The notes: a model not told the origin generated them from the sequence alone. A stretch of 64,000 nucleotides of DNA from Tepidicella baoligensis (GCF_013432195.1 NZ_JACCDB010000007.1:1-64000); one strand, 5' to 3'. Counted from the stretch's first letter, positions 40,187 through 49,548 are shown. Numbers and translations: made by a program.

Positions 40187-41043
40187 GTGGTGGAGCTACC
40201 CTGCTGGAGAAGATGCTGAGCGAGATGCAGGCCCCAGCCTCGGCTCCCGCAGCCCAGGCAGCTGGCGGTGCCGGCCCCAACCGGGCCATCAGCGCCCTGC
40301 GCAGTGGCCGCTTCGAGCGCTGGCACACCGAACCCGTTCCTCCCCAGGAAGAAGAGGCCTGGCTGATCGCCTACCTGGATGTGATGACGCTGTTGCTCGC
40401 CATGATGGTGGTGATGCTGGCGTTTTCCGAGCCGGTGAGCGAGTCGTTTCGGGGTGAAAAGCGTGAAATCGCGCTGGATCGGCAATCCCCCGTCGCCCAG
40501 ACGGCCTCCGATGCCGGCACGACCATCGTGCCACCGATCCCGCTGCCGCATCCAACCACGGCTGCTCAGCGGGTCGAAGGCGATCCGGTGGATGTGCGTG
40601 AAGCCCCGGTGCGTCCCTCCATCGAGCTGGGCGATCTGGGGCAGGGCATCGAGGTCACATCGGGGCAGGGCGTGATGCGTTTCCGCATCAGCAGCGAGGT
40701 GTTGTTCGCCTCTGGCGATGCCTCGCTGACGCCGGCTGGCCGCGAGGTGATCGACCGACTGTTGCCGGCCTTCAACCAGGCCCCGGACCACACCATCGTC
40801 GTCGAAGGCCATTCCGACAACATACCCATCAACACACCGCGTTTTCCGTCGAACTGGGAGCTGTCGGCTGCGCGGGCCGCAGCGGTGGTGCGGCACCTCG
40901 AAACCCGGGGTCTGAACCCGACCCGCCTGCGGGCGGCCGGTCTGGCCGAGACCCGGCCCATCGCGTCCAACGCCACGCCGCAGGGGCGCAGCCAGAACCG
41001 GCGCGTGGAAATCGTGATGGAAGCGCCCGACCCACAACGCTGA
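40183..41043 (+). CDS. MotB/PomB-type stator protein with OmpA domain
   Basis: A 286-residue partner of the preceding gene. An unusually long cytoplasmic N-terminus (about 58 residues) precedes a single transmembrane helix (62-81) containing the ion-binding aspartate D66 in AYLDVMTLL. A proline-rich linker follows, then an OmpA-like peptidoglycan-binding domain (about 170-280, EGHSDNIPIN and NRRVEIVM). With MotA it would form an ion-driven stator; sodium or proton use is undetermined. Confidence 0.88.
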   Translation: MSGGATLLEKMLSEMQAPASAPAAQAAGGAGPNRAISALRSGRFERWHTEPVPPQEEEAWLIAYLDVMTLLLAMMVVMLAFSEPVSESFRGEKREIALDRQSPVAQTASDAGTTIVPPIPLPHPTTAAQRVEGDPVDVREAPVRPSIELGDLGQGIEVTSGQGVMRFRISSEVLFASGDASLTPAGREVIDRLLPAFNQAPDHTIVVEGHSDNIPINTPRFPSNWELSAARAAAVVRHLETRGLNPTRLRAAGLAETRPIASNATPQGRSQNRRVEIVMEAPDPQR

Positions 41044-41044
41044 C

Positions 41045-41077
41045 CCGCCGTCGGGCGCACATCCGCCGTCGGGCGCA
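41045..41077. repeat. 15-bp direct repeat upstream of uvrD
   Basis: CCGCCGTCGGGCGCA occurs at 41045-41059 and again at 41063-41077, an 18-bp period between motB and uvrD. It lies just upstream of the presumed uvrD promoter and could be a regulator site or a chance duplication. Confidence 0.7.
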
Positions 41078-41089
41078 GGTGGCAGTTCC

Positions 41090-41095
41090 TACAAT
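41090..41095 (+). promoter_or_regulatory. -10 hexamer of uvrD (possible leaderless mRNA)
   Basis: TACAAT is followed by 6 nt and then the ATG at 41102. A transcript starting 6-7 nt after the box would begin at the start codon. No ribosome site is visible. Confidence 0.5.
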
Positions 41096-41101
41096 CGGTG
41101 T

Positions 41102-43516
41102 ATGTTCGCTTCTGTTTCGCCCGAATCGGCTTCGGCCTCTGCCCTGTTGCAATCCCTCAACGAGGAGCAGCTCGCCGCTGTGACGCTGCCCCCCGAGCAT
41201 GCCCTCATCCTGGCGGGAGCGGGTTCGGGCAAGACGCGGGTGCTCACCACCCGCATCGCCTGGCTGCTGAGCACCGGGCAGGTCACGCCGGGCGGTATTC
41301 TGGCCGTGACTTTCACCAATAAGGCAGCCAAGGAAATGCTCACCCGTCTGTCGGCCCTGCTGCCGATCAACGTGCGGGGCATGTGGATCGGCACCTTTCA
41401 TGGGCTTTGCCACCGCATGTTGCGGGCCCACTGGAAGCTGGCCAATTTGCCACAAACCTTCCAGATCCTGGACACACAGGACCAGCTCAGCGCCATCAAG
41501 CGGCTGGTCAAGCAGTACGGCATCGACGAAGAGCGGTTCAAGCCCAAGGAGCTGCAGTGGTTCATCGCCGGCTGCAAGGAAGACGGTCTGCGCCCTTTTC
41601 AGGTGGTGGCGCGTGACGAGGACACCCGAAAAAAGATCGAGATCTACCAGCTCTACGAAGACCAGTGCCAGCGCGAAGGCGTGGTGGATTTTGGCGAGTT
41701 GATGCTGCGCAGCTTTGAGTTGCTGCGTGACAACGATCCGCTGCGCGAGCACTACCACCGGCGTTTTCGCCACATCCTGGTGGACGAGTTTCAAGACACC
41801 AACCGCCTGCAGTACGCCTGGCTCAAGCAGCTGGCCGGGCACGAGGTGGACGGCCGTTTCGTGCCCGGTGGCAACGCCGTGCTCGCGGTGGGGGACGACG
41901 ACCAGAGCATCTACGCCTTCCGTGGTGCGCGCGTGGGCAACATGGCCGACTTCGTGCGCGAATTCAACGTTCGACACCAGATCAAGCTGGAGCAGAACTA
42001 CCGCAGCCACGCGCACATCCTGGAGGCAGCCAACCAGCTCATCGAACACAACCGAGGTCGCCTGGGCAAGAACTTGCGCACCGACCAGGGCGCCGGCGAG
42101 CCGGTGCGCGTCTATGAGGCGCCCACCGACTTTGCCGAGGCGCAGTGGATCGTGGACGAGATGAAGCAGCTCATCCGCAACGACGGCTACCCGCGCCACG
42201 AGGTGGCGGTGCTCTACCGCAGCAACGCGCAAAGCCGCGTCATCGAAAGTGCGTTGTTCAACGCTGGCATGCCATACCGGGTGTACGGCGGGTTGCGTTT
42301 TTTCGAGCGCGCCGAGATCAAACATGCGCTGGCCTACCTGCGCCTGCTCGACAATCCCCACGACGACACCAGCTTCCTGCGCGTGGTCAACTTTCCGCCA
42401 CGGGGCATCGGGGCCCGTTCGATCGAAGCTTTGCAGGACGCCGCGAAAGCCGCCGGCTGCTCGCTGCACGACGCGGTCAGCAGGCTCAGCGGCAAGGCCG
42501 GTGCCAACCTCTCGGCCTTCGTGGCCAAGGTGGACGTGATGCGCGAGCAGACCGAAGGGGCCACCCTGCGCGAGATCATCGAGCTGGTGTTGCAGCACAG
42601 TGGGCTGCTGGAGCACTACCGCGCCGACCGCGACGGTGCCGACCGGGTGGAGAACCTGGAAGAACTGGTCAATGCCGCCGAAAGCTTCGTGATGCAGGAG
42701 GGCTTTGGCCGCGATGCGGTGGCCTTGCCGCTGGACGAAACCGCGCCGACCGGCGGGGCAGGGCTCAGCCAGTCGCCTGCCAGCCAGGGGCTGGATGCGT
42801 CATCGCCCATGCTGGATCTTCCCCTGCCCGAGGCGTTGCCCGACACGGGTGAGACGCTCAGCCCGTTGGTGGCCTTCTTGACCCACGCCGCGCTCGAGTC
42901 GGGCGACAACCAGGCCCAGGCCGGCGAAGACGCCGTGCAGCTCATGACCGTGCACGCCGCCAAGGGGCTGGAGTTCGATGCGGTGTTCATCACCGGGCTG
43001 GAAGAAGGGCTGTTCCCGCACGAGAACAGCCTCAGCAGCCTGGAGGGCCTGGAGGAAGAGCGCCGCCTCATGTATGTGGCCATCACCCGCGCACGCAAGC
43101 GGCTGTACCTGACCCACGCCCAGACGCGCATGCTGCACGGGCAGACACGCTACCACCTGCGCAGTCGGTTTGTCGATGAGCTGCCCGAAACCAGCCTGAA
43201 ATGGCTCACGCCCCAGCAGGGAATGTGGGCGAACCATGGGCAGGGCGGGGTCGCAGGGCAGCCTGCCTGGGGGCGCAGCGGGTTGATGGGGGATGCCCGT
43301 GCTCCCGTCTCGTCGGCACCCGCCACACCTGTGCCTCGAAGCAGCGAGTCCCCCCACGGCATCCGGGCCGGCATGCAGGTGTTCCACAACAAGTTTGGTG
43401 AAGGGCGTGTCCTCACCGTCGAGGGGCAGGGTGACGATGCCCGTGCCCAGGTCAGCTTCAGCCGCCACGGCACCAAATGGCTGGCGCTCAGCGTGGCCAA
43501 GCTCACGCCGATCTAG
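41102..43516 (+). CDS. uvrD: UvrD/PcrA-type DNA helicase II
   Basis: An 804-residue superfamily 1A 3'-5' helicase for nucleotide excision and mismatch repair. Motif I GAGSGKT (39-45), Ia FTNKAAKEM, II DEFQDTN, III GDDDQSIYAFRGA, IV YRSNAQSR, V TVHAAKGLEF and VI YVAITRARKRLYL are all intact. A variable Pro/Ser-rich insertion (about 540-585) precedes motif V, and the last 50 residues hold a UvrD C-terminal Tudor-like domain (VFHNKFGEGRVL). Length is slightly above the E. coli protein (720). Confidence 0.96.
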   Translation: MFASVSPESASASALLQSLNEEQLAAVTLPPEHALILAGAGSGKTRVLTTRIAWLLSTGQVTPGGILAVTFTNKAAKEMLTRLSALLPINVRGMWIGTFHGLCHRMLRAHWKLANLPQTFQILDTQDQLSAIKRLVKQYGIDEERFKPKELQWFIAGCKEDGLRPFQVVARDEDTRKKIEIYQLYEDQCQREGVVDFGELMLRSFELLRDNDPLREHYHRRFRHILVDEFQDTNRLQYAWLKQLAGHEVDGRFVPGGNAVLAVGDDDQSIYAFRGARVGNMADFVREFNVRHQIKLEQNYRSHAHILEAANQLIEHNRGRLGKNLRTDQGAGEPVRVYEAPTDFAEAQWIVDEMKQLIRNDGYPRHEVAVLYRSNAQSRVIESALFNAGMPYRVYGGLRFFERAEIKHALAYLRLLDNPHDDTSFLRVVNFPPRGIGARSIEALQDAAKAAGCSLHDAVSRLSGKAGANLSAFVAKVDVMREQTEGATLREIIELVLQHSGLLEHYRADRDGADRVENLEELVNAAESFVMQEGFGRDAVALPLDETAPTGGAGLSQSPASQGLDASSPMLDLPLPEALPDTGETLSPLVAFLTHAALESGDNQAQAGEDAVQLMTVHAAKGLEFDAVFITGLEEGLFPHENSLSSLEGLEEERRLMYVAITRARKRLYLTHAQTRMLHGQTRYHLRSRFVDELPETSLKWLTPQQGMWANHGQGGVAGQPAWGRSGLMGDARAPVSSAPATPVPRSSESPHGIRAGMQVFHNKFGEGRVLTVEGQGDDARAQVSFSRHGTKWLALSVAKLTPI

Positions 43517-43532
43517 ACGGGGCCATCATGGC

Positions 43533-44315
43533 TCAGGCCGGTGTGTTGCCTTCGTCGGTGGTGAAACTGTCGCGGAAGGTGAAGTACAGCGACGAGAAGA
43601 ACATCGCGCTCATCAGCATGGCCACGGGGAAGAGGAGCAGGCTCAACAACTGCGGTCCGCCGAAGGCCGTGGCGAACAGCACCAGCACCAGCGAGACGCC
43701 GAAGAACACGCCGGTCCAGCCGAGGAAATAGACGACCAGCGCGGCCTTGTTGGTCCAGCAGGCCAAGGCGCTGAAGAAAAGGCTCTTGGCGGGCGATACC
43801 CCGTGCCAGTGCACCAGTGCAGGCGCGTGCCAGAACAGCAGGCCAAGTGGCACGTACAGCACCAGGCTCACGATGATGCCGCGCATCACGCCGGGCTGGC
43901 GCAGCAGCTCGCCGGCCGACTCGACGTTTTCCGGGTCGAAGCCCACCGGGCCACTGCCTGCGATCAGCGCCGTCAAACCCATGATCACGAAGGAGCCCAC
44001 CGCATAGATCGCGCCCAGCACCAGCATGGCGCGCATGCGGTCCTTGCCCGCCTGGAAAGCGCTGGCCAGCACGGTGGGCATGGGGAATTGCCCGGCCGCG
44101 GCCTCCCGGGTGGCCGCCATCAGCCCGAGCGTGGCGGCCGGCAGCAGCGCCAAAGCCAGGGCATGCCCGAGCAGGGGGATGATGGACAGCACCGACACCA
44201 CCAACATGAACATGAAGAACAGGCCGGCCAAGGCCAGCGGCTGGCGGAAGAAGGTGCGTATGCCCAGCTTGACCCATAGGATGCCAGTGCTGGCGGGGAC
44301 TTTGTGCAGCTTCAT
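43533..44315 (-). CDS. BPSS1780 family membrane protein
   Basis: A 260-residue integral membrane protein with about six hydrophobic segments. It begins MKLHKVPASTGILWVKLGIRTFFRQPLA in outline (conserved VPASxGxxWxxxGxxxFRRQP pattern of the BPSS1780 group), ending in a region FRDSF near the C-terminus. Function unknown. Its start overlaps the thrB stop by 3-4 nt, so it is translationally coupled to homoserine kinase. Confidence 0.82.
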   Translation of the reverse strand: MKLHKVPASTGILWVKLGIRTFFRQPLALAGLFFMFMLVVSVLSIIPLLGHALALALLPAATLGLMAATREAAAGQFPMPTVLASAFQAGKDRMRAMLVLGAIYAVGSFVIMGLTALIAGSGPVGFDPENVESAGELLRQPGVMRGIIVSLVLYVPLGLLFWHAPALVHWHGVSPAKSLFFSALACWTNKAALVVYFLGWTGVFFGVSLVLVLFATAFGGPQLLSLLLFPVAMLMSAMFFSSLYFTFRDSFTTDEGNTPA

Positions 44316-45265
44316 AAGGCGTGTATCCGTGCGCGCAGGACGCGTTCGAAATGGGTGGGATCGTGGGGCTTGAGCATAGACGCCTCGCGCGGCAGGTACC
44401 AGTCCCACAGACGCGAAATCCAGAATCGCAATGCCCCAGCCCGTTTCATGGCAGGGAGCAACTGGCGTTCGGCCCCTGTGAGCGGGCGCACCCGCTCATA
44501 GGCCTCCACCATGGCCTGCTCGCGTGTCGGGTCGGCGCAACCGGTTTCCAGGTCGATACACCAGTCGTTGAGGCACACCGCCAAGTCGAACAGCCAAGTG
44601 TCGCAGCCGGCGAAGTAGAAGTCGAAGAGCCCGCTGAGCTGGCCATGGTCGAACATGACGTTGTCGCGAAACAGATCGGCGTGGATAGGGCCGCGCGGCA
44701 ACGATGCGTAGGCCGGGGTTTCGGCCAAGTGGTTCTGGTAGGCCAGCTCGCTGCGCAGCAGGTTCGCCTGCTCGGCGCTCACATAGGGTAGCACCACGGG
44801 AACAGTCTCATTCCACCAGGGCAGACCCCGCAGATTGGGTTGTTCGCGATCGTAGTCCTGCCCGGCCAGATGCATGCGCGCCAGCATCGCTCCCACCTGG
44901 GTGCAGTGCGTCGTGCCTGGAGCGAGTTCACTGCGGCCGCGCAGGCGGTTCACCACGGCCGCGGGCTTGCCCTGAACCCGGTGCACGATCTCGCCCTGGG
45001 CATCGCAGGCCGGAGCCGGCACGGGAATGCCTTTGGCGGCCAGGTGCTTCATCAGGTGCAGGTAGAACGGCAACTGCTCGAAGGTCAGGCGCTCGAACAG
45101 CGTGAGCACGTAGTCATGCCGCTGCCCCTCGCGCTCGGTGGAGACGAAATAGTTGGTGTTCTCGATGCCCCCGGTGATTCCTGCCATGTCGGTCAGTTCC
45201 CCCAGGCCGAGCCGGCGCAGCAACGCCGCGGCCTCATCGCGTGAGACTTCGGTGAAGACGGCCAT
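44312..45265 (-). CDS. thrB: homoserine kinase, APH-fold (ThrB type II)
   Basis: A 317-residue kinase that phosphorylates homoserine in threonine synthesis. It belongs to the aminoglycoside-phosphotransferase fold, not the GHMP fold of enterobacterial ThrB. Landmarks: GGIENTNYFV (about 30-39), the catalytic GPIHADLFRDNVMF, and DFYFAGCDTWLFDLA as the metal-binding segment. The order DUF2782-thrB beside divergent polA is conserved in Pseudomonas and Burkholderiales. Starts 2 nt after DUF2782. Confidence 0.93.
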   Translation of the reverse strand: MAVFTEVSRDEAAALLRRLGLGELTDMAGITGGIENTNYFVSTEREGQRHDYVLTLFERLTFEQLPFYLHLMKHLAAKGIPVPAPACDAQGEIVHRVQGKPAAVVNRLRGRSELAPGTTHCTQVGAMLARMHLAGQDYDREQPNLRGLPWWNETVPVVLPYVSAEQANLLRSELAYQNHLAETPAYASLPRGPIHADLFRDNVMFDHGQLSGLFDFYFAGCDTWLFDLAVCLNDWCIDLETGCADPTREQAMVEAYERVRPLTGAERQLLPAMKRAGALRFWISRLWDWYLPREASMLKPHDPTHFERVLRARIHAL

Positions 45266-45267
45266 GA

Positions 45268-45621
45268 TCAGAATTTCAGCACGCGCCAGCTGCTTTTGCC
45301 TGCCGGCCCCTTGTCGTCCGGGCTGCGGGCGGGGTCGATGGGCTGCACCTGATAGCCTGGCACGCGGCTGTTGGTCTGCACCTCGATGCTGCGGGTCTGA
45401 CCGCCCACGCGCAGTTCTTCGATCCGGCTGCCCGCGTCGTGGTGTACGATGCGCTCGGTTTTCTGCTCCAGCGTGCGCACCGGCTCGCGCTCCAGCGCTT
45501 CGCCCGAGGTGGTTTCGGCATGAGCCTGGCCAACCGTGAGCAGGGCAGCGAGGAAGGCAGGAGAAATCCAGCGCGCGAGGCGCGCGCGCGATGTCGGGCG
45601 GCGGTGGGAAAAGCGGTCCAT
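45268..45621 (-). CDS. DUF2782 family protein
   Basis: A 117-residue predicted secreted protein. A basic N-terminus precedes a hydrophobic stretch (ISPAFLAALLTVGQAHA), giving a signal peptide cleaved after about residue 35. The mature domain contains RIEELRVGGQTRSIEVQT and ends SSWRVLKF, as in DUF2782. Function unknown. It is divergent from polA by 49 bp. Confidence 0.85.
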   Translation of the reverse strand: MDRFSHRRPTSRARLARWISPAFLAALLTVGQAHAETTSGEALEREPVRTLEQKTERIVHHDAGSRIEELRVGGQTRSIEVQTNSRVPGYQVQPIDPARSPDDKGPAGKSSWRVLKF

Positions 45622-45670
45622 GCCTCCATTGTAGGCAATGCCCCCGTTGGTTTGCCGGCACAATCTTGAC

Positions 45671-48472
45671 ATGAGCGAACCCCAGAAAACCCTGGTGCTG
45701 GTGGACGGTTCCAGTTACCTCTACCGTGCCTACCATGCGATGCCCGATCTGCGCGCCGTGCCGGGCGACCCCAGCAGCCCTGCCACCGGTGCCATCCGCG
45801 GCATGATCAACATGCTGCAGGCGTTGCAGAAAGAGCACCCAGCCGACTATGCGGCTTGCGTGTTCGATGCCTCCGGCCCTACCTTCCGCGATGCCCTGTA
45901 CCCTGAATACAAGGCCCACCGCAGCCCCATGCCCGATGACTTGCGTGCCCAGATCGCGCCCATTCAGGAGGTGGTGCGCCTGCTGGGTTGGACCGTGCTG
46001 GATGTGCCCGGCGTGGAGGCCGACGACGTGATCGGCACGCTCGCGGCCACGGCGGCCGCGCAGGGGGTGCGCGTGATCGTCTCCAGCGGCGACAAGGACC
46101 TGAGCCAGCTCGTCAACGAACACATCACCATCAAGGACTCCATGAGCGGCAAGGTGCGCGATGTGGCGGGCGTGACCGCCGAGTTCGGCGTGCCCCCTCG
46201 CTTGATGGTGGACTACCAGACCCTGGTGGGTGATGCGGTGGACAACGTGCCCGGCGTGGACAAGGTGGGCCCCAAGACCGCGGCCAAGTGGCTGCTGGAA
46301 TACGGCTCTCTCGACGGGGTGCTGGCCCATGCAGAGCAGATCAAGGGCGTGGCCGGGGAGAACCTGCGCAAGGCGCGGGACTGGCTGCCCACTGGGCGGC
46401 AACTGGTGACGATCAAGACCGACTGCGACCTCAACGGTTTTGTGCCCGGTCTGCCCGCGCTGGACAGTCTGGCGCTGCGTGAGCGTCAAGACGCCGCCCT
46501 GCGCGACTTTTACGAGCGCTATGGCTTCAAGAGCCTGGCGCGTTCGCTGACGCAGCCCCCAAACCATGCCGGACGGGCGCCAGGCGCAGGGCCAACAGCC
46601 GCCAGCCCTTCTGCCGGTATGAGCGGTGAGCTGTTCGCCACTGCACCCCGCAGCGCCTCCGCCGTGCCCCCTCGGCGCTACGATACCGTGCTGACCTGGG
46701 AGGCGTTCGATGCCTGGCTGGCTCGCATCGAGGCGGCAGAGCTGGTGGCGGTCGATACCGAAACCACCTCACTCGACGAAATGTACGCCGAAATCGTGGG
46801 CATCTCCTTCAGCGTGAAGCCCGGTGAGGCCGCGTACGTGCCCCTGGCGCACGACTACCCGGGCGTGCCCGCCCAGTTGCCGCGTGACGAGGTGCTGGCA
46901 CGCCTGCAGCCCTGGCTGGAGAACCCCGCCGCGGCCAAGCTGGGCCAGCACGTCAAATACGACCGACATGTGTTTGCCAATCACGGCATTGAGGTGCGGG
47001 GCTATGCGCACGACACCATGCTGCAAAGCTATGTACTGGAGGTTCACAAGCCGCACAATTTGGGCAGCCTGGCCGAACGCCATCTGGGGCGTAGCGGCAT
47101 CAGCTATGAAGAGTTGTGTGGCAAAGGTGCGCATCAGATGCCCTTTGCCCAGGTGGCCATCGACAAGGCCGCTGAATACGCCTGCGAAGACAGTGACCTG
47201 ACGCTCGATGTGCATCTGGCCCTGTGGCCGCGCCTGCAGGCCGATGACAAGCTCAAGGCCATTTACGAGCTGGAAATCGCCAGCAGCGAGGTGCTCTACC
47301 GCATGGAGCGCCACGGGGTGCTGATCGACGCCGATACCCTGGCGCGGCAGAGTCACGAACTGGGCCAGCGTATCCTGCAGCTGGAACAGGAGGCCTACGC
47401 CATCGCCGGTCAGCCCTTCAATCTCAGCAGTCCCAAGCAGCTGGGTGAAATCTTCTTCGACAAGCTGGGCCTGCCGGTGGTGAAGAAGACCGCCACCGGC
47501 GCGCGCAGCACGGACGAAGAAGTGCTGGAAAAGCTGGCCGAGGACTACCCGCTGCCCGCCAAGATCCTCGAACACCGCTCACTCACCAAGCTCAAGGGCA
47601 CCTACACCGACAAACTGGCCAGCATGGCGCACCCGCGCACCGGCCGCGTCCACACCCATTACGCGCAGGCCGTCGCCGTGACCGGGCGCTTGTCCAGCAA
47701 CGACCCGAACCTGCAGAACATCCCGATCCGCACGCCCGAGGGACGGCGTGTGCGCGAAGCCTTCGTCGCGCCGCCGGGGCACGTGATCGCCAGTGCCGAC
47801 TATTCGCAAATCGAGCTGCGCATCATGGCCCACCTGAGCAACGACGAGGCCCTGCTCAAGGCCTTTGCCGAGGGCATGGACGTGCACCGCGCCACGGCGG
47901 CCGAAGTGTTCGGCCTGGCGCCGGAGCAGGTCAGCAGCGAGCAGCGCCGCTACGCCAAGGTCATCAACTTCGGGCTCATCTACGGCATGAGCAGCTATGG
48001 CCTGGCCAAGGCGCTGGGCATCGACAACACGGCGGCGAAAAACTACATCGAGCGCTACTTCCAGCGCTTCGCGGGGGTGCGCCGCTACATGGACGACACC
48101 AAGGCCCAGGCCAAGGCGCGCGGCTACGTGGAAACGGTGTTCGGCCGCCGCCTCTACCTGCCCGAGATCAACAGCCCCAATGGCCCGCGCCGCGCCGCCG
48201 CCGAGCGCGCCGCCATCAACGCGCCGATGCAGGGCACCGCGGCCGACCTCATCAAGATGAGCATGGTGGCGGTGCAGCAGGCGCTGGACGCGCAAGGCAA
48301 GGGCACGAAGATGATCATGCAGGTGCACGACGAGCTGGTGTTCGAGGTGCCCGAAGCCGAGGTGAACTGGCTCAAGACCGAGGTGCCGCGCTTGATGGCC
48401 GGGGTGGCCCGGTTGCAGGTTCCACTGCTCGCCGAGGTGGGTGTGGGCGCCAACTGGGAGCAGGCCCACTGA
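45671..48472 (+). CDS. polA: DNA polymerase I
   Basis: A 933-residue family A polymerase with three domains. The N-terminal 5' nuclease covers about 1-290 (VDGSSYLYRAYHA, DNVPGVDKVGPKTA). The 3'-5' exonuclease (about 345-540) keeps its acidic residues in VAVDTETTS, VKYDRHVFA and YACEDSD, so proofreading is expected. The polymerase domain has motif A SADYSQIELRIMAH, motif B RRYAKVINFGLIYG and motif C IMQVHDELVFEV. A CACAAT hexamer lies 6 nt before the start, suggesting a leaderless transcript. Confidence 0.98.
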   Translation: MSEPQKTLVLVDGSSYLYRAYHAMPDLRAVPGDPSSPATGAIRGMINMLQALQKEHPADYAACVFDASGPTFRDALYPEYKAHRSPMPDDLRAQIAPIQEVVRLLGWTVLDVPGVEADDVIGTLAATAAAQGVRVIVSSGDKDLSQLVNEHITIKDSMSGKVRDVAGVTAEFGVPPRLMVDYQTLVGDAVDNVPGVDKVGPKTAAKWLLEYGSLDGVLAHAEQIKGVAGENLRKARDWLPTGRQLVTIKTDCDLNGFVPGLPALDSLALRERQDAALRDFYERYGFKSLARSLTQPPNHAGRAPGAGPTAASPSAGMSGELFATAPRSASAVPPRRYDTVLTWEAFDAWLARIEAAELVAVDTETTSLDEMYAEIVGISFSVKPGEAAYVPLAHDYPGVPAQLPRDEVLARLQPWLENPAAAKLGQHVKYDRHVFANHGIEVRGYAHDTMLQSYVLEVHKPHNLGSLAERHLGRSGISYEELCGKGAHQMPFAQVAIDKAAEYACEDSDLTLDVHLALWPRLQADDKLKAIYELEIASSEVLYRMERHGVLIDADTLARQSHELGQRILQLEQEAYAIAGQPFNLSSPKQLGEIFFDKLGLPVVKKTATGARSTDEEVLEKLAEDYPLPAKILEHRSLTKLKGTYTDKLASMAHPRTGRVHTHYAQAVAVTGRLSSNDPNLQNIPIRTPEGRRVREAFVAPPGHVIASADYSQIELRIMAHLSNDEALLKAFAEGMDVHRATAAEVFGLAPEQVSSEQRRYAKVINFGLIYGMSSYGLAKALGIDNTAAKNYIERYFQRFAGVRRYMDDTKAQAKARGYVETVFGRRLYLPEINSPNGPRRAAAERAAINAPMQGTAADLIKMSMVAVQQALDAQGKGTKMIMQVHDELVFEVPEAEVNWLKTEVPRLMAGVARLQVPLLAEVGVGANWEQAH

Positions 48473-48550
48473 CCCTGCAGCGTTTGGCGGCCCGCATGCA
48501 GCATGCTTCTCATGGAAAACGCCAGATGTGCACCGAAACGTGCGGCCTGA

Positions 48551-48556
48551 CATAAT
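48551..48556 (+). promoter_or_regulatory. -10-like hexamer before the diguanylate cyclase gene
   Basis: CATAAT is 8 nt upstream of the ATG at 48565. No ribosome site separates them, a pattern repeated at several genes in this window. Confidence 0.35.
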
Positions 48557-48564
48557 CAGGTGCC

Positions 48565-49521
48565 ATGTTTGTCGCAGCTCCCCTACCGTCCAGCTCCTCC
48601 CGACAAGTCGAGTCGTCGGCGCTGGCGTGGGTGACCCGGCTGATCGGGGCTCGCGATCGGCGCGAGCTCGGGCAATTATTGCGGCAGGGTGTTTTGTCCT
48701 GGCCCACCGTGGAGCGCGCAGAGCTGGTCGAGCAAGCGGAACTGCTCGACAACACCCCCATGCCAGACCGCGGCGCTTGCCAGTGTTGGGAAATGCGTTC
48801 CGAGTTTGGTGAGCTGACTTTGTTGTGCGTCTGGTCGCCGCCGCATGACAGCGACACCCTGGAGTTCATCGGGTATCTGGTGCAGGCGTATCAGCACGTC
48901 CTGCGCCTGCTGGACGGAGCCGAGCGTGATCCGATGACAGGGCTGTTCAACCGCAAGTCGTTCGACGAAACCTTCTGGCGCCTCAGCATGAACAGTTGGG
49001 AGTCCCCTCAGCACGCCGACTCGGGAGCCCCGATGTCAGGGCGGCCGGAGCGCCGGCATGAGGACGGCCCTCCCGGTTACTGGCTCGGCGTGCTGGATGT
49101 GGACCATTTCAAGCGCGTCAACGACGAGCACGGGCACCTCATTGGCGACGAGGTGCTGATCCTGCTGGCGCGGCTGATGCGACAGGTGTTCCGCCGCCAA
49201 GACCGCTTCTACCGGTTTGGGGGCGAGGAGTTCGTGGTGCTGCTGCCTTCGACCGATGCGGCCATCGCCGACTCGCTGTTTCAGCGCCTGCGCCGCACCG
49301 TGGAGACGCACGACTTCCCGCAGGTCGGTCGCATCACCGTGAGCCTGGGCTATACCCAGATCCGCTCCAAGGACAGCCCGGCTGCTGCCTTCGACCGTGC
49401 CGACCAGGCGGTCTATCTGGCGAAAAAAGGTGGGCGTAACCGGGTGGTGTGCTTCGATACCGAGCCGGCCCTGCGTTCCACGCCGGCGCTGCCACCGGCC
49501 GGCGACATCGAGCTGTTCTGA
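48565..49521 (+). CDS. diguanylate cyclase (GGDEF protein)
   Basis: A 318-residue soluble enzyme that makes c-di-GMP from GTP. The N-terminal 115 residues form an unrecognised, possibly GAF-like input domain without membrane segments. The cyclase domain (about 120-300) has DPMTGLFNR, the metal-binding DVDHFKRVND, the active-site GGEEF (219-223) and an inhibitory RxxD (R210-D213), so it should be active and product-regulated. A hydrophilic insert (about 143-170) interrupts the domain after its first helix. It is next to the type I secretion cluster and a PilZ gene. Confidence 0.92.
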   Translation: MFVAAPLPSSSSRQVESSALAWVTRLIGARDRRELGQLLRQGVLSWPTVERAELVEQAELLDNTPMPDRGACQCWEMRSEFGELTLLCVWSPPHDSDTLEFIGYLVQAYQHVLRLLDGAERDPMTGLFNRKSFDETFWRLSMNSWESPQHADSGAPMSGRPERRHEDGPPGYWLGVLDVDHFKRVNDEHGHLIGDEVLILLARLMRQVFRRQDRFYRFGGEEFVVLLPSTDAAIADSLFQRLRRTVETHDFPQVGRITVSLGYTQIRSKDSPAAAFDRADQAVYLAKKGGRNRVVCFDTEPALRSTPALPPAGDIELF

Positions 49522-49548
49522 CGTGTCAGGCCCGCAGCCGCAGCGCCT

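Noticed and set aside
39329-41043. ExbB/ExbD or TolQ/TolR pair
   Set aside because: The first protein has the MotA-type four-helix layout and the second has a full OmpA-like peptidoglycan-binding domain, which ExbD/TolR lack.
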